A DNA stretch of 64,000 bases from Piscicola geometra (lineage: Eukaryota; Annelida; Clitellata; Hirudinida; Piscicolidae): the NCBI GenBank assembly GCA_943735955.1, contig OX030956.1, positions 9,880,445 through 9,944,444 of the forward strand. Direction: 5' to 3'. Every line of letters begins with the position of its first letter. The first letter of the stretch is position 1. A program made the position numbers and the translations under genes. Below are positions 24,565-36,124 of this stretch, piece after piece. The notes under the pieces were generated by a model. It had not been told where the DNA came from, made no database searches, and worked only from the letters and a program-made list of their open reading frames with translations.

Positions 24565-25475
24565 CGCTTAGTGCCGATAAAACGTCTATGAAAACCTAAA
24601 TAACCTACAGCGGAATTGTCAATCACCTGGTTATATTTAAAAGTGAATGAGTAAGTATCACCAAAGATTTAATGTAGAGGTGTTCAGCTTTATATATTTT
24701 TAAACAAATTTTCGAATCTTTAAAATAAAATATGTGGTACTTTTTTATTTTTATAAATACAAAATTGCGCACAATATTATAAAAAGGTTTTTTGAAATAT
24801 AAAGTTTCTATTTCAAACTATAATTCGCAAACATTCACAAATTAGAACCATAAATAAAGTATATTAACAATTTGTTTTTAGTAGGATATCTATGATTATA
24901 TGTGCATTCTACTAATCTTTGAATAAGCTATTTTTAAAGGTTGTCAGTAAACAGTTTACTTAACTGCATAAACTATTCTTCTAAAAATCAGTTTTTCAAT
25001 TATTATAATTGAAGGAGGCAACTTTCAGAAACGAAACCAACATACAAATGTCCTTAGAAGACGGATGCATGAATAGAAAATTGGAAAAAATAGATTTTGT
25101 ACATCGCATAGCTGTAAGTAAGCTCGTTCAATCTTAGAAACCGGTTCATCTTGAGCAACCTCCCCCTATTCACTAAATGTGTAATTCATCGCCAGTAGAA
25201 CACCAACCACATGTTTATCAACATCATCACGAGATATGTTTTCAATAGGATTGTCCCTTTCAAAGTCACTGTTGGAAAAAAAATGGTATTGTTTTAGATC
25301 CATAAAATTGCATCTAATGAGCTGATTTTTGTCAAAATTTCTTCGTTCAATGAGGGTAAAATAAACATCATCATTTGTAAGACTACTTAATAAAAAATGT
25401 GTGTTCTTAAGTCTTAAACGAAAAAATATATATATTTGAAATAAATAAAGGTTTTGTGTGGATGATCTTAAATTA
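24565..25475. other. Intergenic DNA 5' of ceramide synthase
   Basis: AT-rich DNA that should contain the ceramide synthase promoter (minus strand). No clear core element or other gene is visible. Confidence 0.4.
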
Positions 25476-25479
25476 CTCC

Positions 25480-25905
25480 TATAATGGCTTGAGGTATACT
25501 GGGGACACTGAGTTTTTTAAATTTAAACATAAATACAAAGATTTAAAATATAATCCTAAATTTGATGGAGAGCCAATGTAATAAGATGATAGAGGGTGTA
25601 ATGTGGTGATAAATAGGAGTACGGTTAACGATTATAGCTGCATAATTAAATACTTTATTTATTAGTTTTAAAGTATTTTCAGGTAAATTATAATAAAGTG
25701 AGTTTTAATAACTTGTTCGAGATAAAACAAGTGCAGAAACTAACATCTTTGAAGAAGGGTCATCTAAGTAAGGGATTAATTGTCTAATACGTCTGAGGTG
25801 AAAATAGCGATATTTAGTAACTGATAGAATTTGGTTTGATAAGGTGAATTTTGAGTCGTAAATAAATCTTAAGCTACGAATATGATTAGATAGAACAATT
25901 GTATG
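25480..25905 (-). mobile_element. L2/CR1-type LINE 3' fragment
   Basis: The minus strand carries the same sequence as the plus strand at 52.7-53.0 kb and encodes the C-terminal part of a LINE RT frame, including RTPIYHHITP and LILLHWL-like blocks. Broken by stops. Confidence 0.75.
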
Positions 25906-25959
25906 AGTGGAAAAATTACATGGATCATTAACTAGTTTACCATTTGCAGAGGCGCAACC

Positions 25960-26772
25960 AGCAAAAAATGCTGGGAGGAGGGGGGGGAGGGGCTCAACTT
26001 TAGTTTGAAAAAATTAATTGTTCAACTCATTTACCGCGGTTGTTGCGTTTTTGCAACATCAATTTTTATATTTTCTTGCTGTTTTAATACAGAGTTTTTT
26101 CACATATTTTGTAAAATAATTTTTTTAAATTTATAAGTTTAATTTCAATTTGTATATCTATTTTATTCATAATCTTTTATTTCTTATTCACATTTAAAAT
26201 TTCTCAAAACAATCTTTCCTCGCTTAGATGATTGTTCAATTTTTTCATTCGACTTTAGTATTTTTATAAAAATTTAGTCTTAATTTCAGGTTGAAAAGAT
26301 AGTTAATACTTAAATTATTTTTTTAATATTCCAAATAACTTGTAAAACGTTTTCAATGCATTTTTTAAAAAAATGGTGCGTCTTCGCAACTTTGACGTAA
26401 TATGATTTTTAATAAGCCTAGTCATTCATTACAATAGTTATTATGAAAATAATATAATTAATATTTTAATGTTAATGTATTAAAAAATTTATAAAATTAA
26501 AAGTTGAATTTTGTAGATGAATGTTAATTTTTATATTTCGAAAAAAATTTCAAACCGCAAATGTTTCACACTTGAAGGTTTCATTGAAAAAAATATAATT
26601 TTTTAACCTCTCATAGATTGATTATAAAATTTAAAAAAAGATAACATTCGTCGTCAGTGTCTTCTTTGAAAAAGCACGACAGTATATGAGTGCTGCTGTA
26701 ATTCACGTTAAATAATTTGCTTTTTTGTAATTAGAATAATATAAATTATTATTATAACTAATAAAATAATTA
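25960..26772. other. AT-rich intergenic DNA
   Basis: Includes a short poly-G stretch near 25980 after GCGCAACCAGCAAAAAATGC; otherwise nothing recognisable. Confidence 0.4.
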
Positions 26773-29080
26773 GGTTCTTCGCGCTTGGAGACCCCCGCCT
26801 TCATACAAACATATACCCATACATTTATAAGTAGTTTGGTTGGCCCAGCGTTAATATATGCATGACTTTGTTTGGTCACTACTTGTGTAAAAACATGACT
26901 AAAACATATATTACGCAGCTTTAAGATTAACATTTTATATCTAACGGCACTGTTTATTTACTAATATCAGCTGATGTATGTAAGACATGAAAATAATGAT
27001 AAATAAAGGCGGCCATATTTTTTTTAATCTTTCGGCAACTATTTAATACGAGATATATCGTAAAATGAACAAGAATTATGGCTTATTTACTTCTAGAATA
27101 TTATTATGACCTAAATGAAAAAGATAGAAACAATCAAAGTCGAAAAAATTCCATCGAAATGATTTATTGCTCTAATTTACAGCATATCCTTTGTAGCTTT
27201 GACAAATTCAAATCTGTTCACAGTCGTTTAAAAATTAAGTTTTTACCACTTTATTAAACTCGATATGTAAAATTGTTCACTAAAAAAATGTTGGCATAAT
27301 TTTGGTCAGAGGACTAAAAGTCATCAGCATGTTTTACTAATAATACGTGGGTAAATGTTTCATAATTTTAAAGTATTTTCTTTTGCCTATCAGGAGTCAG
27401 AATATTTCTTCTTGGATAGTCCTGACATGTTTTATTTTAAATCTTCTTTTTATCAATGTCAGCTACCATGATACAAAATAGGTGGTTAAATTAAGTTGAT
27501 AATGGGTTTGAAAAAATTATAGAACAGTGTCATAATGTTGAAAAAAAGACCTATTTCACTGTTAGTGGGCAAGTCACATCAAAACCCAACAGGCCATAGG
27601 CTGCTCCATTCTCCTGACTGATCTCTTGCTTCTGCTGGTGCACATGGAATGTGCTTGGTTTTCTTTAGCTCAAATCTCTTCTAGCCCTTTGAATTTTGTT
27701 GTTGTTGAACTTTTAAAAATTAAGTTTTCACCACTTTATTAAACTCAAAATGTTAAAGACAAAAATGTAAAAATATTATGTGAACCGTAAAATAAGAATA
27801 TTATAATATTATTCAAGGGCAAATTTGCTAATATCGTTTAAAATGGTGAAAAAGAAGTTATTTTTTTTGTTCTTGTGCTTCCACAAGAACTCTACTAAAT
27901 AATTGTCGATATGGGTTCTCGCAACCCCCTTTCCAGCTTTTTCTGCTGCTTCAGCTGCGCCCATAGACTTTCAACCGTCTGGGTATGAGCTGCTGTGACG
28001 GGGTCAACTAAGTTGGTGCTGTGGTTGACAGTGAGATGGGTGTAGGACATTCCTAGTAGCCCTTCAATTCCCTGATATGATTTCCACATATCAGAGAGGA
28101 TAATTGAACCTGGAGCGATGCAGGCCTCGATCGTCTTCAGCAGGGTGGTGGCAGTTCAATCAGGCACTGCATACATGAGGGCCTCTTTCGTTTCCCTGCA
28201 GATCCCTCCGAATATCTATTGCTGAGGAAGAACCCGCCCTTTGTGGTTCTTACGTCGAGCAAGGAGCGTCTCATCGATCTCGACATGAAGACCGGGCCCG
28301 CCGACAATCGTTGGTGTAGTCAGTAGTCACCAGGCACAGACTTCACGAAGATTTCTTCTCCAGTCAGAAGCAGTGCAGTGGTTTATGCCTATTTCTTTTT
28401 TGCAGAATTTCGTTGTGAGCTGCTTTATAGACCAGCAGTGAATTAATTTTATTATTACTTTAAATTCTAACCTAGTCTTTTCTAACCAGGTTCCTTTTCG
28501 GATGCTTATCTCTTTATTGCATTCTTTTTTTCGACACCTCCAGACACTTTTTGAAACTGAGAGGATGATCTGGTGGCTTTTCTCACACAAACGTTCTTGA
28601 TGAAGAATTCCTTGATTTTGAAGAAAAGCAACTGACATCTCTTTGTCGTAGGAGTCAATAATAGCAAGATTCATTTTCAGTCAAATTCGTGAGTCAGCAG
28701 AAGTTTGGAAATAGCTGTCTGGTAAAAAAACGGCAATGCTAACAGGCAAAATAGAATATTTCAAATTTATAATATATTTTCACCATATTACTAGTAAAAC
28801 ATTTGTAATAAATTAAAAAATATTATGTGAAATTTTGGTCAGAGCACTAAATGTCATAGGCAAAAATTAAATTATTCTATTTTGCCTATTAGCATTACCA
28901 TAGAGCTATTTAAACATTGGAAACTTGTCTTTAATAATTGTTATGGATGTGTGCTTGTGTGTATGTGCATTTTATGTTTGGTGGACCAATCAAATGCATG
29001 CATAATAATCAACGCTGGGCCAATCAAACTATATGAGTATATGTTTGTATGAAGGCGGGGGTCTCCCAGCGCGAAGATCC
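26773..29080 (-). mobile_element. Merlin-type DNA transposon, full length but decayed
   Basis: Long inverted repeats of about 105 bp bound the element: left from 26773 (GGTTCTTCGCGCTTGGAGAC) and right ending at 29080 (inverse GGATCTTCGCGCTGGGAGAC). On the minus strand lie two parts of an ISXO2-like/Merlin transposase: a zinc-ribbon-like N-terminal half (28674-28327, with RKGTWLEKTRL and CTASDWRRNLREVC) and a DDE half (about 28320-27895, with VEIDETLLARRKNHKGR and TVNHSTNLVDP). Stops and a frame change separate them. Flanks (AATAATTA and ATAAATTT) are too AT-rich and decayed to prove a duplication. It lies between ceramide synthase and NDRG. Confidence 0.85.
28701..28927. repeat. Long imperfect hairpin inside the Merlin element
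   Basis: Arms at about 28701-28765 and 28862-28927 share GCTAACAGGCAAAATAGAAT-type sequence in inverted orientation, with a loop of about 95 bp. It is probably a small non-autonomous element or a subterminal hairpin. Part of its loop side (ATTTTGGTCAGAGCACTAAA) recurs near 27300. Confidence 0.7.
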
Positions 29081-29559
29081 ATAAATTTATTTATGATTTC
29101 TTACTGCACAGAAGTATGTCACACTTCCCGCTCAGGTTGCGTTTTCGCAACATTTTGCTCCATTAAAACTTATAAAATTAATTGTTTTCAATTTTGTTTG
29201 AGTTATTATTATAACCATATAATGCAAGTCTAAATGTAATATTCATATTAACTTTTTTTTCGGGTAGCGGCGGTAAATGGGCTAAATAAAAACTACTAAT
29301 TATAATTGATAAAGAATTTAGATAGTTTATTAATGATACAAAAGAAAACTACAAACTAAGTTGCATAGTATTCTTAGAGTTACGTCATCATTTTTTAAAC
29401 TAGAGTTAAAATTTAAAAAAAGTTTGATATGAGATCTTAAACAGTCTATAATTGTTCAAATATTTAGTTTCAACTAAATTTTGACGTGTTCTCAGTTACA
29501 AAACAATTTTTCGATCAGTTTGTGAAAATCTTTTCATCATTTTATTTACTGGAAGAAGT
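29081..29559. other. AT-rich DNA, nothing recognised
   Basis: No coding, repeat or RNA signature seen between the Merlin element and the next hAT remnant. Confidence 0.4.
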
Positions 29560-29830
29560 GCAGTAGCTGTTTTGGTAGCAGATACTCTCAAAAAGGCTTT
29601 GCAAACGACGAGTAGAAACAGTCGTCTTAAGATGAATTTTAATAAGCCGAAGTTTAGAAAAGGCTCTTTCTGCATCTCATGAAGTAACTGGCAGAGTCAG
29701 AACAACATCGAGCATATAGGGCAACTCGGGCTGAAGGCTTGTGGCTTAAAAGAGTTCTTGCAGTTCGATACATGCAATGAGATCAGACTAATCTGCTCGC
29801 GGAAACTTGTTGATGTGATTTTGAGCTGTC
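29560..29830 (-). mobile_element. hAT transposase C-terminal fragment
   Basis: The minus strand encodes a decayed hAT dimerisation segment with LPVTS, DAERAFSKLRLIKIHLKTT and a following LxSL pattern, typical of ZMYM1-like hAT transposases. Several stops. No ends identified. Confidence 0.75.
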
Positions 29831-30929
29831 TTTGCACAGTTTCAGCATCCTTTCCATGATGGCTGGATAATTCTGAAATTTCGGGAGTTATATTGTCTAT
29901 CTGCGTTGTTCTTTAAATACTGTGTGATGGCTAGAAAAATTTACATATGAAAAAATTAAAGATTTAAAAGTTTAGTTAAGGTCTAGTGGTGCTCTATTTA
30001 TTCTCAGAATTTGTGACATGTTAGTTTTATTTTGGTTGGATTTCTATGTTCTGTGTTGATATATGAAATGTTTCGTGAGATAAAGATCCGATGACCATCC
30101 AGAGAAAATATCATTGTCCTATGGCATATTGAAAAATTCATTACCATTTGTATCAAAAAATCTAAGTTCAAATTTTAGTGGATTCAATTTAAAGAGATTG
30201 AGCTAGACAGTTTTCAATAAATAATAGACATGAAGATAAAGACGACATAACTGTAATATAAGATGATATATCGAAGCTGACATATTACTGCGAATCGTCA
30301 GCATAGCCTATTAGATAAATATGACTTAATCCATAAAAACTAAGAATCATTAATATTGAACTTATTTTTGAGTTATAGTAGTAGTAACGAGTGGTCAACA
30401 GTATCAAAAGCAGCAGAATAATCAAAGCAGAAAAGTACAGAGCATTTTTATTATCGGAAGCATATATGAGGTCATAAAGTTTCAAGAGGGACGATTCACA
30501 GTTATGGCCTAACCGAAAATCAGATTGTAATGAAGGGATAAAAGAGTTATCTTTAAAATATGAGAAAATTTGTTTATAAGCTAATTTTTACATTTATTTC
30601 AGAGATGAATGACAGACTAGAAATATGTCTATAATTATAAATTTGAGATGGGTCTAATGAATTATTTTTTCATGTTGGTATGATAACAGAAGCTTTGTAT
30701 AAAGTCGGAAATTTAGCATTAGAGAAAGACGGATGAAAAATGAAAAGAGTTATAGGGTAAAAAATATCAGACAATTCTTTAATCAAATAAGTTGGAATTA
30801 TGTCAAGAGAACAGGTAAAGGTAGCCCATAGCAATAATAACTAAAGCTAGGTCAAGTAAAGAAATTGACAAAAAACTGACAAAATTAAATTCACTATTGA
30901 TATTATAATTATTAGGGTTTAGAATAGAG

Positions 30930-33185
30930 CAGAGGTGCACAACCCGCGGCCCGTGGGCCGCATGCGGCCCTCTGGCCCGTTTGATGCGGCCCCCAGACAA
31001 CTAGTCCATTTCGGCTATTTGCGGCCCTAAAAGAATTTAAATCGATGTACCCGCCCATCTCTTTTTAATAGTACTGTTTGCACATCCATATTATAAAACG
31101 ATTGAAACAACAACAACAACGAGCGATAATTGAGTTGGCACGCTGGTTGTTTTAATTTAGTAAGAATTTCAAAGTGTACAATTGAAGAAGAAAATCGTCA
31201 GTTTAATGAAGAATGGACAACAAAAAATTTTATTCAGCATTTTAACGGAACAGCTTTGTGCCTAATTTGTCGCGAGTCCGTAACTGTAATGAAGGACTAC
31301 AATTGCAAAAGACATTATGAGACCAAACACGCTGCTACCTTTGATAATGTGAAAGGCGAAGCTAGAAAAAATAAAATTGATCAACTTGTAAAAATATTGT
31401 CATTTGAGCAAAATATTTTTACAAAAAAAGTTAATGAAAATAAGACTTTTGCTCGTGCCGGTTGTGCCGTAGCACAGATTATTTCGCGATCGTCTCGACC
31501 ATTTACTTATGGTGATTTCGTCAAAGACTGCATGCAAGCCATTTGCAAAAAAGTCTGTCCTAAGAAAACAGACCTGTTCGACAAAGTGCCATTGTCACGG
31601 ATGACTATCCAGCGCCGGGTGGTTGATTTATCCAACGACGTTTGTGAACAGTTGCGTGAGAAGCTTGCCATTTGCAAGTATTTTTCATTTGCCTTAGATA
31701 AAAGCACGGATAACGTTGACACAGCACAGCATTTGGTTTTTGTTCGTGCGGTGGATGAGAACTGCAAATTAACTCAGGAATTAGCAGGAATGGCCTCACT
31801 ACGTGGACGTACGACTGGGGCAGATATTTTTGGAAAAGTGAAATCTGTTCGTGAAAACCTTAACGTTCAGTGTCCAAAGCTCTGTAGTGTTACTACTGAC
31901 GGTGCACCCGCCATGACTGGTAAAGAATTATGACTTGTTGCTCATCTGCGATCACATTTGCGAGACTTAGGAATTCCAACAGACACCATCCACGCATACC
32001 ACTGCATCATACATCAAGAGTCACTGTGTACACGAGTCATTAATTTTGATAATGCTATGAAATTTTTTTTTAAATCAGTGAACTTTATACGAGCAAAAGG
32101 ACTTAACCATCGACAATTCAGATAATTTCTTGAAAACATTGAGTCTGAATATCGTGTCATATCATATCACACTGATCTAAGATGGTTGAGTCGAGGAATA
32201 GTTCTAACTAGGTTTGTTGAGTTACGAAAGTTAATCTGGGAATTCCTTGTTACCAAAGGCAAAGACACAGCTGTTTTTACAGACAAACAGTGGTTGGCAG
32301 ACTTAGCATTTTTGACAGACATAACAGAACACTTAAATAAATTGAATCTGCGTCTTCAAAGCAAAGATCACTACATCTTTGATATGTACCAAGAGCTGCT
32401 GTCATTCACCTTGAAGCTACGGCTGCTTTGTTCAAATCTGCAATCTGGCAATATATGTCATTTTCCTATTTATTCAGCTTTTCAGAAGGATTACCAGTGT
32501 GACTTCAATAAATACCACGACAGTTGAGAAGCGTTACTAATGGAATTTAATGAACGTTTTGATGCATTCAGGGACCATAACGATTTATTCAACTTCATCC
32601 GTGACCCTTTCTCTTGTGCTGTATAATCCGTACCTGAGCAATGTCAGTTAGAAGTCATTGATCTTCAATGTTCACCAGAATTAAAGTTTGCGTTTCAGCA
32701 TAACTCCATTTTAACTTTTTATGAAAGTCTTAGTTCAGTTAAATATGGAGCGGTCAAAGATTTGGCTTGTGAACAAAAGTTTTCAGTCATGAACCCAAAT
32801 AAAAATAAACGGAGATCATCTTTGACTGATGATAATCTTTGTTCGATTTTGAGGCTTGTAACAACAGAACTCGAACCCAATATTGGCAATGTTGTTGCAA
32901 CCATTTCAACCTTCTCATTAAAATACTAAAATTTAGTTATCCATACATTTTTAAATAACATTATTTTTTTAAAATGACATTTATTAAAAACTTGCATTCT
33001 TTGAGTTTTTTTACATTTAGTTATTCATACATGTTTTAAATAACGGTATTTTTTATGATGTTCATTGAAAATTTGCATTCTTTGAGTTGTTTTATTGTGT
33101 CATCTATGTGCACGCTGAAGCGGTCCTTGGCACCCAGGGACTCCGTAATTTTGGCCCTCAGGCTCAAAAAGGTTGTGCACCCCTG
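30930..33185 (+). mobile_element. hAT transposon with perfect target-site duplication
   Basis: A 2256-bp element with inverted ends CAGAGGTGCACAACC and (from the right) CAGGGGTGCACAACC. It is flanked by perfect 8-bp copies of GAATAGAG (30922-30929 and 33186-33193). GC-rich subterminal GCGGCCC repeats follow the left end, as often seen in this hAT group. It encodes a GTF2IRD2/ZBED-like transposase, now broken. Confidence 0.97.
31130..32929 (+). pseudogene. hAT transposase (GTF2IRD2-like), four nonsense codons
   Basis: One frame runs about 600 codons with no frameshift but four stops, starting at 31931 (TGA), 32123 (TAA), 32525 (TGA) and 32624 (TAA). The N-terminus has a BED-like zinc-finger segment (CLICRESVTVMKDYNCKRHY). 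The middle has the hAT core (FALDKSTDNVDTAQ, TTDGAPAMTGKEL) and IHAYHCIIHQESLC. The C-terminus has the dimerisation block (DLACEQKFSVMN). All four stops can arise from C-to-T changes in CGA or CAA codons. It is inactive as written; insertion looks fairly recent. Confidence 0.93.
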
Positions 33186-33200
33186 GAATAGAGATATTAT

Positions 33201-33726
33201 CATGAACGGCAATCCTGGGGGGGGAGCTTCTAGAGTTCAATAAAAACATTTAAAAACTTTTGTTTTGATGCGAACATGATCGTCAAACATGGCATAAAAC
33301 AGAATTTTTACATAGTAATTCATTATGAGTATGTGTAGTTATAGTTATAGCTGTCTAAAACAAAACTATTCAAATAATAATAATAATGCGTATTTATAAT
33401 GCGCCAAGGCACGCAACTGAGGCGCCACTCACACGACATAAGTCGTGAAATACCGCATCATATACACTGGGCATCATTGATAGCTCACGGTTGGCTGAAC
33501 AGGGATTCGAACTGGCGACCTTTAAGTTGCAGATCCAACGACTTTACCATAGGAGACAACCCGCTCGCCAAATTCATTGCTTACATGAATATTCATATCA
33601 AACAGAAGTTTAAAATGTTTTTTTGAGTGGGGGAAAAGGGGTCTGGATCCCAGGGCCCCTTCCCTCCCGCCAGGATCGTCCATGCTGAGTAGGACCTCCA
33701 AGATTTGCAGCAAACCACCGCCCCTG
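33201..33726 (+). mobile_element. hAT-like MITE, copy 3, split by a SINE
   Basis: It starts CATGAACGGCAATCCTGG and ends CCACCGCCCCTG. Flanks GATATTAT (33193-33200) and GGTATTAT (33727-33734) differ at one base. Its left duplication begins on the last base of the duplication of the neighbouring hAT, so the two insertions abut exactly. A family 1 SINE interrupts it. Confidence 0.85.
33372..33569 (-). mobile_element. tRNA-derived SINE, family 1, copy b (inside MITE)
   Basis: Minus-strand copy with B box AGTTCGAATCCC (reverse of 33501-33515), head at 33569 and an (ATT)n tail at 33372. It interrupts the AT-rich core of the MITE. Confidence 0.88.
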
Positions 33727-33922
33727 GGTATTATTGATAAAATTAGATCTAATTGTTTCTACTTTACTTGTTATATAGTTATGATAGTCTTGAGGAGAGG
33801 AAGATGAAGGAGGTGGAAGATTTTTATTAATAATTAACAATGTGAATGCCAACGGTTCTTTGAAGAAGAAGCGTTGACTATAGAAATTCTAAAATAATTA
33901 CAGTGCTTAGAGAATAATATAG

Positions 33923-35383
33923 TTTAGTTGTAGTTTAGTTTAGGGAGTTAAACCACGCAGATCTTTTGACCTCTATAATGGTTATAAAATAATAATAATA
34001 AAAAAATATAAAAATAAATAAAATAAAAAACATATATATCTAATAATAATTATTATATAAAAAAAAATATTTATGTTTATGTATATAAATTATTTTTTAC
34101 TATTATGTCATAGTCGCACTTATAGTTGTACATCATGGGATGGTTTTCTCAGTATTTATCTAATTTTATTTTAAATTTATCTGTATTTTCAGCTTTTACG
34201 ATCTCATCAGGCAAGCTATTCCAAACTGTTACCACTCTATGTGTATAAAAAAATTTTCTTGTATTCTTTTGGCACTGTTTTTTGGATAATTTTAGTGAAT
34301 TTCCTCTTGATTGCCTTGTATTAAGTGTGAAAATATCTTCCGTTATTATACTATCATATTTATTATTAAGTATTTTATAGGTTTCGATCATGTCCCCTCG
34401 AAGTCTTCGGTATTTTAATGTTGGTAACTTAATTACTTTAAGTCTATCGTTGTAAGTCTTGTCTTTTAGATAAGGTAGCATTTTTGTAGCCCTTTGTACA
34501 TTTTCTATGCAATCAATTTGATTTTTCAATGAAGGACTCCATACACTGCTAAGGTATTCTAGATGGGGCCTAACTATACCTTTAAATGTTTTTGTATCAA
34601 TAAATTTAAACGTTCTTCTTATTAGTCCTAATAATTGGTTAGCTTTATTAACCTGTTTTTGTATGTGAATATGGAATTTTAAATTCTTGTCTATAATTAC
34701 ACCAAGGTCTTTTTCATACTCTATACTTTCTAAAACTACCTGACTTCCTTCATAATCCTCCATAGAATAAACTTTCTTTCTTTTTATTTCTGTATATCTA
34801 CAATAGTTTACATTTATGTGGATGAAGTCTCAGGTCCCATTGCACACTCCATTCCACTACTTTGTTTATATCTTCTTGTAGCCTTGTTTGGTCCTCTATT
34901 TCATTAATTTATTGATATATTTTACAATCATCAGCGTACATAAATATATTTGAACTCACTCTCTCTGGCAGATCGTTGATAAATAAAACAAATATTAATG
35001 GACCCAAGACTGATCCTTGGGGAATGCCACTTTTTACTTTTACCTATTGTGATTTAACACCATTAACATTAACCCTCTGTACCCTATCATTTAGAAAATT
35101 ACTTATCCACCTGCATGTTTTATAACCAATTCCATAATTTTTTAATTTATTTATTAATTTTTTATGCGGTACATTATCAAATGCTTTAATAAAATCAGTG
35201 TAAATAACATCGATTACCCATCCTTTGTCTAAAATACTAGTCCAATTATCCATTACCATTAGTAGTTGTAATGAAGTCGACCGTCCTCCAATAAAACCAT
35301 ATTGTCTTTTGCTAAATAAATCATTTAAATTCATATGTTTTTCTATTCTTTTTCTTATTAATTTTTCCATTAGTTTACAGGTT
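33923..35383 (-). mobile_element. 5'-truncated CR1-like LINE inserted in an older LINE
   Basis: Flanked by perfect 8-bp copies of TAATATAG (33915-33922 and 35384-35391). Minus-strand RT motifs in order: GFIGGRSTSLQLL, YTDFIKAFDNVPHKKL, SGIPQGSVLGPLIF and MYADDCKIY, then the C-terminal RT-connection region with RRLRGDMIETYKILNNK and VVTVWNSLPDEIV. Only a few stops and one frame change break the reading. The 3' end is CTAAACTAAAC-like without poly(A), as for CR1-type elements with short 3' repeats. 5' truncation is normal for target-primed insertion. Confidence 0.93.
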
Positions 35384-35649
35384 TAATATAGATTTATATT
35401 GGTTAAGAGAAGACATGTAGAGGTTATAATTAAAGGAAGAACTATGAGACCTAAACTTACGGCGTAAGTCTTACGCTTATGTCTACGTGCAACTCGTTTC
35501 AGAGTTGCATATTCACTGTCGTACCACGGAGAAAGTTTTGACAGCAGACGACATGAACGCAAGTATAAAGGTAAAATAATGTCAAGAATAGTAGAAATAC
35601 AATAATTAAAATATATCAGACAGTCATCGAAAAAAAACATTTAATTATG

Positions 35650-36124
35650 AATTCAAAAAAATAAAATATGAATTAAAGTTTTTTTTCTATACTTATTCCA
35701 ATATTTTATTTATTTTTTAGAATATAATTATGGGACCTTGATGCTTTAGTCACACCACAAAATATTTTCACCTTCAAATTTGAGAATTATTTATCAAGCG
35801 TTTTTAATATCATTTAAATTCTAATAGAAAAACTGTTTATAAAAAAAGTAAATAAAACGATTGTTATATTACTCTGGTATGGTTTGGAAACGTCTATATT
35901 TGAAAAATCAATACTTTTTATACTGAAAAAAATTGTGTGAATGAAAAAATTAGTTTGTAAATATCAAGTAAAAAAACTAAAAGAATATTTTTCAACTTTT
36001 TTTATTTTTTAACTCAGCAAGTATTACATTTTCATCCTAGTTACTAGGGCTGTTTTGCCATACAAATTAATGTTTTACATTTAACTCATTATTTTATTAT
36101 ATTTTAAATAATAACATCTAAAAG
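35650..36124. other. AT-rich DNA upstream of NDRG
   Basis: Should contain the NDRG 5' UTR and perhaps its promoter; no core motif stands out. Confidence 0.35.

Larger units (their letters stand above)
30250..35640 (-). mobile_element. Old L2/CR1-type LINE carrying three nested insertions
   Basis: Pieces of one minus-strand LINE lie in order: endonuclease-RT linker (35640-35392, with CISTILDIILP and SPWYDSEYATLKRVARR), next linker piece (33914-33735) and RT domain (30921-30250, with FRLGHNCESSLLKLYDLIYA, SAAFDTVDHSL and YADDSQ). Between them sit a second LINE (33923-35383), a MITE (33201-33726) and a hAT (30930-33185). Joining the LINE across the MITE and hAT keeps one frame running. The catalytic YADD is present, but the RT is internally deleted just before it and shifted. 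Confidence 0.85.
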
